In this document: piece after piece, positions 12,128 to 24,765 of the stretch | How the letters are laid out: each line of letters begins with the position of its first letter | Position numbering within the stretch: the first letter of the stretch is position 1 | Assembly: GCA_947683425.1 (NCBI GenBank) | Contig: CANTUQ010000008.1 | Span: 2,868,501-2,932,500, forward strand | DNA length: 64,000 bases | Reading direction: 5' to 3' | From: Excoecaria cochinchinensis | Taxonomy: Eukaryota > Streptophyta > Magnoliopsida > Malpighiales > Euphorbiaceae | Made by a program: the position numbers and the translations under genes | Notes under the pieces: model-generated | The model's input: the letters and a program-made list of their open reading frames with translations, nothing else | Told to the model about the DNA's origin: nothing | Databases searched by the model: none

Positions 12128-13254
12128 TATAGGGCAAATGGGTATAGTGAAAGGATAAAAAAAAATAATTACCCGGATTTCGCAACAATTTTAAGAGTAG
12201 TTTAAGACAATCAAGTAATCGTGCAATATCATTGGAATTGTAGTGTGTGTATAGATTAAGGGTGTTACATGATTGAGTTTTTTTTTATCTAATATATGAT
12301 TTTTTTTTTTTGTAGGAACAGGATGCAAATTTTGAAGTTTCAATAGAATTTATTTATGGATTAGGATGCAAATTTAATTTTTTGCATTAGATAGTATGTT
12401 TTTATTTAATTAACCTTTTATTTGAATAAATACATTATATTAGATTTTCTTTAGAAATTTAATTGATTGTATAACATTAAATTTAAAATATGTCATTTTT
12501 AATACTACGCATATATGACAAGTATATTTGTCATAATTTGTCGACTTTTTAGTTCATAAATAACGATATAATGTTTACAATTACGATATTAATATTGTAA
12601 TAAAAAAATATAATTTAATGACAATAAAAAATTGTCACTAAAATTATTTTTTTTGACAATTATTTTTGTCTGTATTTATGTCACTAATTTGTAAAATAAT
12701 ATGACAATTTATATTCATTAGTAATATACATTAATTTAATGACGAAATCATTTTTCGTCACTTAAAGTATTAGATTTAATGACGACATTAAATATTTTAT
12801 GACGAAAATTATATTTGTTTGTAACGATAATTACGTAACCAATACTTAATGGTTTTAACTAGAAGCAAAGTTTCGTCATTAAAAATGTTTAATTTCGTGA
12901 CGAATTTTAAATTTGTCATAAAAAATGCCAATTTTTTGTGATGATAAACAATATAATGTGACGAAATATAATTTTATTTATGACATAATTTTTGTCATGA
13001 AAAGTAAGAAATGAAGATGATGATAATACCTGTCCCATGTGAAAAAGAATTTATACTTCAACACTAATTCCTGACTCTGTAAAAGGGAAAATTCAGGTAT
13101 ATTTTTTTTTCTTTATTTCTTTCCAATTTACCATAAATATTATCATCAATCTTCCTGACTTAATAGTCGGAGCATTCTTGATCGAAAACCTGCTGGATTT
13201 TTTTTTGTTTTTAGGTGACTGTTTCAAGCTGTCAGCTCAAAAATTTTGAACTGT
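12128..13254. repeat. AT-rich DNA with TGACGAAA/TTTCGTCA motif array
   Basis: No gene is visible. Between about 12610 and 13005 the motifs TGACGAAA, TTTCGTCA and close variants recur in both orientations, a layout like CACTA subterminal arrays but with a different motif. No clear terminal inverted repeat was found, so this is probably the eroded end of a further transposon. Confidence 0.5.
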
Positions 13255-13529
13255 CATCACATATGATATGTTATGATATGATCATTCATTTTTAAAATAA
13301 TCGGTACGAAAAATTGTAATATATCGCAATTAGGATCAAATAAAAAAGATTGAAGCTGTAGTTTAGACAGCAGATGGAAAAATGCTATCATATCGGGACA
13401 AGGAGGAAAAATAGTAAAAAAAGAAAAATGACTATTTAGGGAATGATAATTAAATTATGTGCTGGGCTAGGTTAATTAAGAAAAATCCAAAATATGTTCA
13501 CGAAATCAAGATTTACCCTTTTAAAATAT
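13255..13529 (+). repeat. Duplicated intergenic segment, copy 1 of 2
   Basis: This segment matches 57622-57897 with few differences, starting at the shared string CATATGATATGTTATGATATG and running to CAAGATTT-CCCTTTTAAAAT. Both copies lie upstream of RLK-derived sequence, so it marks an ancestral tandem duplication of a receptor-kinase unit. Confidence 0.9.
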
Positions 13530-13799
13530 TACTCTTTCCATTTTTATAATTTTTATCTATTATTTTTTACACTGATTATAAAATTATGGTTATTATAGTT
13601 AAAGAATAAAATTCTTTCCATAACTTTTCTATTATATCACTTCTAAACATAAAATAAGTAATTAAGTATTATTGTAACTATAAAAATCATAATTAATAAT
13701 ATAGTATAAAAAATTTAAATTATAATTAAAAAATAAAATAAAATATGAATATAATAGATACCTTATAAATTAATAATAAGGAAAAAAAAAATAAACTAT
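13530..13799. other. AT-rich spacer
   Basis: Very AT-rich DNA with no frame or repeat structure that I can assign. The start (ACTCTTTCCATTTTTAT) loosely resembles a MITE end, but no partner was found. Confidence 0.35.
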
Positions 13800-14100
13800 G
13801 ACTGTGGACAGAGTTTTAATAAATACTGATGGTTTCTTTAAAGTCAGTGATAAATTGCTTGCCTATGGAGGCTTAATAAGATTTGTTAATGGTAAGTAAG
13901 GTGGATTCTCTGCTCGGGTTCCTGGTGGACACGCTTCCATTGCTGAACTTTGGGTGTCTATCTTGGCCTTCAGGAAGCTTGGGATCGTGTTTGGCGGAGT
14001 GTTCTTCAGCAAAACTGATAATAAAAGTGTAGCTACCCTGCTTCATGATATCTCTCAGGCTTGGCCCAATAATTATAAATAGTCTAAAGTTGCCACACTT
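13800..14100 (+). pseudogene. RNase H fragment of a non-LTR-type retroelement
   Basis: Translation from 13798 gives a recognisable plant RVT_3 RNase H beginning: Asp in INTDGFFK, a GG-LIR strand, an AELW helix with the catalytic-type Glu, and an SKTDNKSV segment where the family has a catalytic Asp. There are in-frame stops after VNGK and after NNYK. This domain is common at the C-terminus of plant LINE polyproteins. No reverse transcriptase or tail was found next to it, so it is an isolated relic. Confidence 0.65.
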
Positions 14101-14109
14101 GAGTTAATT

Positions 14110-14162
14110 ACGCTAATTTAATTGCTAATTTCAGTCGCTAAATCATTGTTTTTTTTGTAGTG
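14110..14162. repeat. Orphan CACTA right end
   Basis: CAGTCGCTAAATCA followed by a T-run and GTAGTG resembles the terminus at 12127 and the motif at the window start. No matching left end is visible nearby. It is either a relic or the right end of an element enclosing the previous one. Confidence 0.55.
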
Positions 14163-14369
14163 AACTATTCTAGTTCTAGTAGTGCTAACAAGAAAATATA
14201 CCCCATTTAACTAAATGAAGTCTTTATAATTTTATTTCATTTTTATCAGATGATTGTGTCATAGGTTGGGATTCTGATTGAATAATGTGCAGGAAAAATA
14301 TGTAATTAGTTTTCGATAAAAATAAAATTTATGTTGTTGATCCTAGAAATTTCCCAACAAGAATATCTA

Positions 14370-14875
14370 TATTCCAAGTCATCATAAATTATCATAAAAT
14401 TCAAAGTCCTGTCCTTACTGTAGCGTACTATTTAAAGTATAGATCACCAGCATTCTTTACCATCATCAGTTTCAGATTTTCATACTACTTGCTAACCATG
14501 ACCTGGTCTCTACTTTGTATTGGTTCATTTTTTAAAATCTCTTTAACTATTACTCGCTGAAAACCATTAAGCTCGACGGATAAATCGTAAATGACCAACT
14601 CGCTCTTTTGGAATTCAAAGCCATGATATCCAGTGACTCTAATGGCTCTGGTGTTTGATTTCGTGGAAAATGAGAGTTTGGAAATGTAATTTTCCTCATA
14701 GTGGAGACCATAGTGGGAAGAAGTCATGGGGAGGACTCAAGTGTGGGCAAGAAAATTAACTAAGCATATTGAACTTAGTCCACCCACTGATCATATTTTG
14801 TGGAAGTACTATATTTAGTACCAATTTCCACTCACTATTATAAACTACAATGATATAATAGAATATAATTTTAAA
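14370..14875 (+). pseudogene. Truncated RLK 5' end plus duplicated promoter upstream of RLK1
   Basis: From 14370 the DNA matches the RLK2 promoter and leader (compare GTAGCGTA.TATTTAAAG at 14420 with 51610). Next comes a degenerate copy of the first receptor codons, including a near match to the LRRNT stretch (GACCAACTCGCTCTTTTGGA at about 14594). From about 14630 it runs into a second promoter-like segment shared with 49690-49985 and 51110-51350. So a beheaded receptor gene sits directly upstream of RLK1. A minus-strand frame here is a shadow. Confidence 0.75.
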
Positions 14876-14995
14876 ATGGTGGTAATGGTGTTGCCAATTC
14901 TAGATTCCATTCATAACTCATCAATACCATTCTTTGGTATCATCATCTTCAGTCTTCCATCTTATTTGCTTACCATACTAAACCACCATACACAA

Positions 14996-17900
14996 ATGAA
15001 ACTTTCATCAATCCTTCATCTCATTCTCCTCTTTTCTATAGCCAAAACATCCCATTCTCTGAGTAATTTGGGTTATGAAACCGACCGACTCGCTCTTTTG
15101 CAATTCAAAGCTCAGATATCCGGTGATCCCGATGGCATATTGAGCTATTGGAATGAATCTGCAGATTTTTGCAGATGGGAAGGTGTTACTTGTGGCAACA
15201 AACATAAGAGAGTTATATCTCTAGACCTTGAGGGGCTGCGCTTGATGGGGACCTTATCTCCTTACATAAAGAACCTCACCTTCTTAAGATTCCTCGAGCT
15301 TGGTAACAACAAATTCCATGGAGTAATTCCTGAAGAAGTTGGCCATTTGTTCAGGCTGAGAAATCTTAACCTATCATACAACAACTTTGAAGGAGAAATT
15401 CCACCCAACATCAGCTACTGCTCCAATCTGATAATCTTGAATTTGGCCAGCAACAACCTAGCTGGGAAAATTCCTGCTCAGTTAGGTTCTTTCAAAAAGC
15501 TTGTAACACTTAGACTTCCTAAAAATAAACTCATAGGAGATATCCCATATTCCCTTGGAAACCTTTCTTCTCTTCAACGTTTTTCTTTAACATATAATAA
15601 TCTCCAGGGAAGTATTCCAAATGATTTGGGACGACTGACAACCTTAACTCATTTTGGAGTTAATGTGAATAACTTGACGGGTACAATCCCTTCCACCCTT
15701 TACAACCTTTCTTCTCTTACTGTATTTGGTGTTGCGGGAAATCAATTACAAGGGAGTCTCCCACCAAACATAGGCCTCACTCTTCCCAACCTTCAATTTT
15801 TTGCCATTGGTGGAAACCATATCAATGGAAGCATTCCAATTTCATTAACAAATGCTTCTCAGCTTCAAGTGCTGGATATGGCTTACAACAAATTAAGCGG
15901 TCAAGTTCCAAACCATTTAGGATATCTAAAGAGTCTCCAACAGCTGAATTTTGAAGAAAATTTTCTAGGCAATAATGCAAGCAAAGATCTGAATTTTATG
16001 AAATCTTTATCTAACTGCAACACTCTATCAATATTTTCAATTAATGGGAACAATTTTGGGGGCCTATTACCAATCTCTATAGCCAATATGTCAAACCTTC
16101 GTCAACTATACATGGGAGTAAATCAAATATATGGCAAAATTCCATCACAGATTGGAAACCTTGCCAATTTGTATGAGTTTAGCATTGACAGTAACCTTTT
16201 TTCTGGTCCAATACCTGATGAAATCGGCAAGCTTGAAAACTTGCAGAGCTTATATATAGGTACAAATAAACTATCTGGAGAAATCCCAGAATCCTTGTGT
16301 AACATCACCCACCTAACTGAGCTTGCTTTAAATGAAAACAAGTTAGAAGGAAACCTAACAAGTATTGCAAACTGCAAAAATTTGCAAAACTTGTATCTTT
16401 ATGCAAATAACCTGACTGGAAGCATACCTCAACAGATCATTGATTTCCTTCCATTAGTAACTCTTGATGTACATGAAAATGCATTGACCGGTTTTATTCC
16501 TTTTGAAGTTGGTAGCCTGAAAAGTATCAATGGATTAGATATATCAGATAATAAATTGTCTGGGAAAATTCCTGAGACACTAGGTGATTGTTTGAGCCTA
16601 GAAATTATTTACTTAAGCGGCAATATGTTTCAAGAAGATATTCCCCCATCTCTTGCTTCCTTGAAAGGTCTCAAAGAGTTAGACCTGTCAAGGAACAACT
16701 TATCAGGAAACATTCCGAGAGAGCTAGAGAACCTCCTGTTCTTGCAGTATCTCAACCTCTCTTTCAACAATCTCAGGGGTGAAGTGCCAAAGAAAGGAGT
16801 ATTCGGAAACATAAGTGCATTTTCATTTGATGGGAACATTAACCTTTGTGGCGGAATCCTAGAATTGCAGTTGCCAGCATGTCCTATTACAGAAAAAAAG
16901 TACAAAATGTCTGCCAAAGCCACCATCATCGCAGCAACCATAAGTCCAATAGTGATGGTTATTGCAATAATATCCTTGTCTATTTTCTACCGGCGAAAGT
17001 CTAGAAAGAATCAGTCTCCAAAACTTTTTGAAGAGAATAAGATTCCTCGAATTTCATACAACGAATTGTTGAAAGCAACCAATGGTTTCAGTTCGGACAA
17101 TATAATTGGAGAAGGTAGTTTTGGCAATGTATACAGAGGAATTCTTAATTCTCAAGGAGAAAAGTTAATTGCTGTGAAAGTGCTCAAACTTCAAAAACAC
17201 GGAGCATCCAAGAGCTTTCTTGCCGAGTGCAAAGCATTACGCAACATTCGACATCGAAATCTGTTAAAGATGTTGACATACTGCTCCAGCATTGATTTTA
17301 AAGGCAATGACTTCAAAGCTGTAGTTTACGATTTTATGGAAAATGGGAGTTTGGACGTGTGGTTGCATCCAAGAGAAGTTGGTAGTAGAAGTTCAAGGAA
17401 TTTAAGCCTTTTTCAGAGGCTTCAAGTTGCCATCGACGTGTCTTGTGCATTACACTATCTTCATGTCAACTGTGAAACAACAATCTTTCATTGTGACTTG
17501 AAGCCAAGCAATATTCTTTTTGATGGAGATATGACTGCTCATGTCGGTGATTTCGGATTAGCGAGGCTCCATTCAGTGCCCACCAATGAATCTTCTCAAG
17601 GTGAAACTAGCTCAATTGAGATAAAGGGAACTATCGGCTATATTGCTCCAGGTATTGTTTTATCTGCTTCTCTTTATTAAATTGTCACTAAGCACTCACT
17701 CTAGTCTAGGTTGTGATTTGTTATTTATATACTGTAGAGTTTGGAGTTGGCAGCCAGGCAACAAAAGAAGCAGACGCATATAGTTTTGGAATAATTTTGC
17801 TGGAGATTTTCACAGGACGGAGGCCAATTGATCCAATTTTTAGGGATGATTTAAATCTCAACAACTTTGTGAAAGCTAATCTCCCTGAAAAAATCATACA

Positions 17901-18180
17901 AGTTTTGGACCCTCTACTTATCGAAAGAGGAGAAGCGGCTGCAATAACAATACCATCGGAAGTCACAGAGGATGATGATGATGATGATGATGCCATTGTT
18001 GAAAGTTTGAAACTTGATAGAGATACGCAAAAATGCATTGTAGCAGTCTTGGAAATTGGAGTTTCATGCTCCGCAGAACTACCAGCAAATCGAATGTGTA
18101 TGGGGGATGTCAATAGAAAATTAAATGTTATCAAAGAGACATTCCTGCGTACTAGAATTCCTAGAGGCATAGGCCATTAA
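14996..18180 (+). CDS. LRR receptor-like Ser/Thr kinase, LRR-XII type (RLK1)
   Basis: This plasma-membrane receptor kinase resembles the At3g47570/EFR/Xa21 group. Exons are 14996-17651 and 17738-18180, joined through a GT..AG intron that splits a Glu codon in the APE motif, giving 1032 residues. It has a signal peptide (about 1-24), an LRRNT cap with a WEGVTC motif, some twenty LRRs with LSGxIP spacing (about 75-610), one membrane segment (about 641-664) with an RRKSRK stop signal, and a kinase (about 697-1020). Kinase residues are intact: GEGSFGNV loop, Lys728, HCDLKPSN (Asp834), DFG (852-854). The Cys before the catalytic Asp makes it non-RD, typical of immune receptors. The second ATG is preferred over 14876 because it matches RLK2 and begins the signal peptide. 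The ligand is unknown. Confidence 0.93.
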
Positions 18181-19062
18181 CAGGTACGGATTTTCTTTAT
18201 CTAGTTGAATTTATTTCTTTAGTCAAGTTGAATTAAAATTATAATGTTTTTACTACTTTATAATATAATATGTACTCGTCTTTTATATATTATTGTAATT
18301 GATCACATTTCAAAAACTACTTTTGGTTGGGACGAAAGCAATCGGCGCGTTTAACAGAGCTTGTGCATGTGCATCTAATTGATTTACAAGGACACATTTA
18401 TGTGTATGTGTACCGTACAAAGAAACTTAATAATTGTGATAGTGTATGCTTATTCTCACGCAAAATTATTTTTCAATTAATTATCCAATGATAACTTTCA
18501 TTTTATGTGTAATGTTTGAAGTAGATTTTCAATAAAATTTCATTTTTTTTTAATTTAATTTTTTTTTAATAAAAATTAATAAATTAAATTTAAATTTATA
18601 AATTAAATTGCTAAATTTTATTTTAAATTTAAATTTAATTAATACTATTTATTACTAACAAAAATAAAAATAATAAAAGTGATATATAAAATAAAATGAA
18701 TTGAGTATATGCTTGTGTTCAAGCAAAATTATTTTTCGATTAATTATCTAAAGACTTGAGATTGTCATGGACAATGATACTGTAATTCCCAATGCTTCTA
18801 CAAGGCATTAATTACAATTTTGCGCATCGTAAGGTTCACGCTGAATTAAAGGCATTTTAGCTATATTGTCATTGTCTTTGCTTACGTTCAAAATCGTAGA
18901 ATTAGCCTACAGCTTGGATAGGATGGATACTCTTTGGTCGAGATAAAGTTTACCATCCTTATCATTTATCACTGCTTAGAGTCATATTTTCCCACTTGAG
19001 TTTTTGAAAAAAAAAAAAAATTGAGTTAATACGATGGCTTAATGCAAATTTCCCCGAAAACT
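18181..19062. other. RLK1 3' flank and AT-rich spacer
   Basis: The first 200 bases match the RLK2 3' flank (CAGGTA.GGATTTTCTTTATCTAG just after each stop). Further on, AT-rich DNA and a poly-A run at about 19006-19020 carry no recognisable gene. Confidence 0.6.
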
Positions 19063-19590
19063 TGTCATTAAAAAAAAAAAATTATTACACATTGATAACA
19101 CCATAAATGGCACACCCAAAGAACTTCATTCAGTCGGCCCAATCCACTTGGCAGGGCCCAACACCCATCAGAAAAGATTACAAAGTTTGAGCATGAAGGC
19201 AATGCCACGACCGATCGGACTGACGTGACAGCATGTCCAATCAGTCCATTGACACAAGGCAGCGCCATGCCCTTCACCTGCTCCCTGTCGTTTCGCCGCT
19301 CACCTACTCTGATTGCCAGTTATTACTCCCCAGGCACTCAAGTGCACCTCTGCTATCTCACATAAATAGCCCAACAAACAGTGGCACAAGATATCAAATC
19401 TCTAAGACTCTCTCTCTAAGCATTCTCTCTCTAGAAAACTACTAACTTAAGATTCGGAGTGCTTACGCCTGGTCCGACCGGGCATTTTTTATTGCAGGTC
19501 TCAGTCATTCGATCGGCTCTCGCTCTCTACTACTTGAAACTTCCAACCAGCTTCTCTCTTTTCTAGATAAAGACAATCTCAGTCTTATCA
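19063..19590 (+). mobile_element. Putative 5' LTR of gypsy element A
   Basis: The right edge is set by CA at 19589-19590, followed by TTTGGTGCTCTCGTTGAGAG, a primer-binding-site-like segment typical of plant Tat-group gypsy elements. A TATA-like CATAAATAG lies at about 19361. The left edge at TGTCATT (19063) is a guess. No 3' partner LTR is present in the window, so the limits cannot be confirmed. Confidence 0.5.
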
Positions 19591-19612
19591 TTTGGTGCTC
19601 TCGTTGAGAGAT

Positions 19613-22090
19613 ATGTCAAGTTCAAGATCAAACGAGAATTCTGGAGAGCACAAATGCAGTGGCAATAGCCAGGGCAGATCTAGGCCCTCAGAGGGAAGAG
19701 AAAGATCTCCCAGGTCACCAGTCAGGAGGAACCTTTTCCTAGAATTTAATGATGCCATTCTACGGCAACCGAGAACACTCCCATTATAGTCAGGGACATG
19801 CGTGCCCTCCTTAGTGACTTCACTAAGAGTATAGTCCAAACCATCAGAAAGGGCAAGATGCCCAGAACCTCCGAAAGAGACCATAAAGAGGACTTCATGG
19901 ACGAAGACTTCAGAAGGAGAAGAAATAAGGGCATCTCCATCAACGAGCCAAGGGCTCATGACAGTGGAAGGGGCGTTACCAGGACTTCAGGAAGATACGA
20001 CAAAGGGAAAAGGACAATGTCCTCAGCAGATCTTCCACCCCATCCATTGAGGATGACCTGTCTTTTATGTGCACGCCAAACCGTACCCACTCCAGAAGGC
20101 CACGAAACGAGTCTATCTCCACGGCCATGAGCAGGGAAGACAAATGGCTTAAGCAAAAACTCAGGCAGTTCGGGTTCACCGACCCCAAAAAAGCCATATT
20201 CGAAGGGAACACCTGTAGGAACACTGCCTCCCCATTCTGCAGGGAAATAACGGACTCCGAGCTGCCTCCCAGGTGGAGAGATGTGGTGATGGATAAATAT
20301 ACAGGTAAAACTGATCCCACCACTCATCTAGCGGAATATTTGATAAAAGTGCAGGTCTACACCTACGATGAGAGGATAGCCTGCAGGATCTTCCCCACCA
20401 CCTTGGGAGGCGATGCTTTGAATTGGTTCCATAAACTGCCACAGGAATCAATCACCTCCTTCAGACAACTCAAGGAGTTGTTCACCACAAGGCTCATTGT
20501 GCAGACACGCGCACCAAAATCAGTGAATGACCTATGCAATCTCTACCAGAGATCCAATGAAAGTCTTAGAGACTACATCAATAGGTTCCAAGCTACCATG
20601 TCTGAAGTGAGGAACGTAAGTGTGGAAATAGCGAGTAACGCCTTGGCTGGAGGCATCACAAATTGCCCACTGTTTGAATCAATAACTATAAGACCCCCAG
20701 TCAATTTCTTCAATCTGATGGAAAGGACGAGGCAGCACATCCAACTGTATAACTGACGAGTGCACCTCGTTGAAAAAGGAGATTGAACGTTTGATTCGAA
20801 GGGGGTCCCTTAAAAAGTTCATAGGCCCGGCTAGAGGGGAAAGTCCCTGTAGACGGCCAGACCCTAGGAAGGATGACCCTGGCTCAGATGATGATGATGA
20901 CAAGCACAGAAATCCGAGAAATGCCGACCCGCGCAGACCGTATGCCGGGGTAATAAACATGATCACTGGAAGATAATCCTATGGAGATGACCTTTCCAGG
21001 AACAGGAAGGGAAAGGGTGTCTACCTCTCTCACTAGGCCAAGCAAATGGCCCTTGTCACCATATCCAGCAAAGACGCACGAGACATAATGTTCCCACATA
21101 AGGACGCTCTCGTTGTAAGAGCTCGGATTAACAATTTCAATATTAAAAGAATATTGGTGGACAATGGCAGTGCTATCAATGTGCTCACCCTTCAAGCCTA
21201 CCGAGCCATGGGACTCCCGGTAGAAGAGTTGAAGCCAAACGCCACCCCTCTGATCAGACTCGGCAACGCTACTATCCCAGTAGTGGGATCTGTCGAACTC
21301 TTTGTCGAGCTTGGCCAAGAGTCAATCGCCCACGTTTGTAAGGTAACATTTATGGTGATTGATATGATTTTTGCCTACAATGCCATTTTTGGCAGGCTGC
21401 TGTTTTTTCAAACCGGAGCTATTACAAGCATACATTATATGGTGATGAAAATCCACACCAGAGGGGGCGTCGCCATCCTAAGGGGCGATCAAAAGGCATC
21501 ACGTGAAGCGTACGTCGCCATGATAAAGCAGTAGAGGGAAGCCATGGTAGTGGAGCCAGGCCTGGAGCGGTCTGAACAAGTAGAGAGGCCAAGAATGGAT
21601 CCTGCTGAAGAGGTGAAGACAAGGGCGTTATCAAAGGGCAAAAGCGTCCAAGTTGGGATCAGCATGAACACAGAAATAGAGGATGCCATCATGCAGGTCT
21701 TGATGATTAACCAAGCGTCCTTCGCCTGGAAGCTAGAGGATATTCTTGGCTTAGATCCAAAAGTGATCAGCCACAAATTAAATGTGGACCCAACTCACCC
21801 TCCGGTCAGGCAGAGGCTTCGTAGGCATACGCCCAATCGGAGAAAGTTCATATCTGAGGAGGTTGATAGGCTACTTAAGACCGGAACAATCCGAGAGCTA
21901 GACTATCCCGAGTGGCTCGCCAATGTGGTCTTAGTGAAGAAGTCGGGGAAGCTGCGGATGTGTGTGGATTTCACAGACCTCAATAAAGCATGTCCAAAAG
22001 ATAGCTACCCCCTACCAAGCATAGACCAATTGGTGGACGCCACTGCAGGTCATGCGATTTACTCCCTTCTCGACGCATACGCTGGCTACC
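19613..22090 (+). pseudogene. Element A gag-protease-reverse transcriptase, first part (broken)
   Basis: This is the polyprotein of a Tat-like Ty3/gypsy retrotransposon. The gag begins with a basic, Arg/Ser-rich N-terminus and has a retrotransposon gag domain at about 20200-20750 (LNWFHKLP, SFRQLKELF). An aspartic-protease domain follows at about 21060-21520 (motif VDNGSAINVL), then a reverse transcriptase with WLANVVLVKK, CVDFTDLNKACPKD and SLLDAYAGY motifs. Stops occur at 19787, 20128, 20754 and 21532, and frames shift between blocks. The RT frame is interrupted after Ala-Gly-Tyr at 22090 by element B and continues at 36557. Confidence 0.85.
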
Positions 22091-23164
22091 TGTAGACACC
22101 GGGTCCCGAGTAGCCTTGATCAGGATTACCCAATGATGAAATTAAGTTTGCCGATCTATAGGCAAAAGGAAGGAAAGTTGGAAGTGACGTTTTCCTTGTC
22201 GATTTGTTGTTTTAAAATTAAATAAAAATGTGTTTCAAAAATATTTTTAAAGTATTTTAAAATTTATTTTGTGATGAAAAAAGTGAGTTTTTAAATTATT
22301 ATATTTTATAGGAAAAAAAAAATTTTCGCGCGAGTGTCGGGCTGCGCCAGCGCTGGGCGCGTGCCGCAGCGCCTGCGCGCGGGTAGCCCTTCGGGTGCTC
22401 CGACGGGGCGCCCCGCGCCCCTGTTCGTCCGATTTGCCTATTTTGGCCTTTTTGGCCATAAATTCTTAATTTTAAATGCTTTTTAACTCATTTTTTTTGC
22501 AAAATTTAATTCAAAAAGCCTTCTATCTTCCAACCCAATAAATTCAGTGGTTTTTTGTAGTTATGGGAATTACATTAATTTAATTTCTTAATTAAAAAAT
22601 CTGATTTTTAAGGGGAATAAAAAGAGTTTTTTAGGGAGAATGGAGGGGGATTTTCTTTAGAAAATATTTTTCTTCTTCTTTCTTCTTTCAAGAACAAATT
22701 CTCTCAATTTCTAAAGGAATTTCCAGCAATTTTTAAGGCAAAAAATAACCATTTTTGTTCTTGAAAATTTTCTTATTTTCAATTGACAATTTTTACTTTG
22801 AGACAAATAAATAAATTATTTGTTCTTGAGTAAAAATTCACTTTTAATATTTTATTTTCTAATTTTATTCCAAAAATACAAGACAAGGAATTGGATCTTA
22901 CCTTCTCTTCATCAAGATAAATTTTGAGGGTAAACATTCTTGGCTCAATGTCTTAGTTTAAGTTTTAATTTGTTTTTTTAATTTCTAATTAATTAGTTAA
23001 CATGTAAATTCTTTTAAGTTTTATTATTTTCTTCTTATTTCTTGTTTTGGCTTTTTATTTGATTACTTAACATGTAAATTCTCTTAGAACTATTTTATTA
23101 TTTTTATTCAATTGTTCATATTATTTTTATTTAGTTGTTCATGTTGTTCATATTGTTCATCTTC

Positions 23165-23233
<69 letters not shown>

Positions 23234-24765
23234 GTTTGATTGTTCATATTCTTTGTTATTATTGTGTTATTATTATTATTGTAGTTATTATCATCATTAT
23301 TATTATTATTATTATCCTTATTCTTGTTTAATATTATTATTACTATTATTATTTACTTCTTATGCATGCTGATTTTTATTATTTCTTTTGCTTTTTATGC
23401 ATGATTGTTATTATTTTATGCTTTTACACATGCTGAATTTTATGTTTGTATTTTCTATTCATTTTTTTGAATGTTGAGTTTTATAATTATTATTTTATGT
23501 TTGCTTATGCATGTTGGCTTTTATTACTATTATTAATATGTTTTATGCATGCTAATTTTTAGTATTTCTTTTGCTTTTTATGCATGATTGGATGTTATTG
23601 ATGTTATTTTGTGTTTTTATACATGTTAAATTTTATTAACACTATTTTATGTTTTTTTAGCATGTTGATTTTATTAATTTGTTAAATTGCATATTTTTTT
23701 ATTATGTCATTTTAATTGGCTTGTCATACATGATGCAATTTTGTTTGCATTAATTTAATTGTTTTCAAGTTATATGTTTAATTAATTTTTTACTAACTTC
23801 ACTTTTATTTGTTTTGTTTTTCTTTTATTTTCAATACTTATTTTTATGTGTGAGTATTTTTCATACCAAGTGGGAGCCCATGAAGATTTGAAGATCCATT
23901 TGGGAGTTGATTTGTTATTATTTTCATTATTTTGCTTTCATTTGGGTTTATTTTATTATTATTATATAATTTGTAATAATAAATTATTTTTATGCACGTT
24001 AATTAAGAAAATCACAAAAATATTTCTATTAAATTAAATTGGGTTTTATTTAATAAAAATGGGACCAATGTCCTAGATTTTTCATCCAAAATAAATTATC
24101 ATTTTAAAATTGTTTTCTTTAAATTATGCATGAGAGGACCAATGTCCTCAATTTAATAAATAGCCCGACTTATGCATGAATTGTATTTTATTTACAAATG
24201 GGGGTTGTATTCCGCCCCTAGTTTTATTGTAATTTATTTTGCTTTCATTTATTTTATTTATCGCTTTTATTATGTGTTTGACATGCGCGCTTAGACAAAT
24301 AATTTAAAATTGAATGAGAAAAGGGATTAAACGCTAAATTCAAAGCTCAATTATAAATTTAATCAAGGTATGAATAAATGGGAAGTCCCGAACTTTCTCT
24401 GGCCTTTGGGCTCAACGAGGCGAGAGACCTATTTCGATGGGATCTCCAAGACACCTCTTGTGTCCCATAAAAAGGCTTTAACTTGCATAGTCCTAGGCTC
24501 CACGAGGTGAGAGGACCCTCTTAATATTCTATTAGGATGGGACCTCCAAGATCCCTCTGCCTTGCCCAAAATGGACATAGCAGCGCCGTCTTAGGCTCAC
24601 TGAGGTGAGATGAACTTTTCCAATGTTTTATTGGGTGGCGACTCTATGAAATCTCCTTGTTGCCCAAAATAGACGCACTTATAAATACCTTACAAGTTTT
24701 ATGAACCTCTCTTGATTGCCCTAAAGCGGGTTTTCGGGGGCCTACGGGGTTCGGCGTGCGTCACA
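22091..24765 (+). repeat. 5' LTR of element B
   Basis: The LTR begins TGTAGACACCGGG and ends GTCACA, 2675 bp. It is AT-rich with one very GC-rich island (about 22323-22430) and a long TTA microsatellite (about 23165-23233). The 3' LTR is very similar throughout, with scattered substitutions and indels. ORFs of poly-Ile across the TTA tract are artefacts. Confidence 0.95.

Noticed and set aside
14876..14995. Upstream ATG extending RLK1 by 40 residues
   Set aside because: It places a hydrophobic stretch before the normal signal peptide, and the same DNA in the other flank copies is non-coding.
17721..18170. Long minus-strand frame opposite RLK1 exon 2 (also 54440-54880)
   Set aside because: Antisense shadow of the conserved kinase exon; the Ser run is the complement of the GAT repeat.
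22247..22459. Minus-strand Arg/Ala-rich frame in the LTR (also 33996-34238)
   Set aside because: It crosses the GC-rich island and shows no conserved protein; the two copies differ by frame-breaking indels.
23112..23372. Open frame with a long Ile run (also 34893-35096)
   Set aside because: Translation of the TTA microsatellite inside the LTRs, not a gene.
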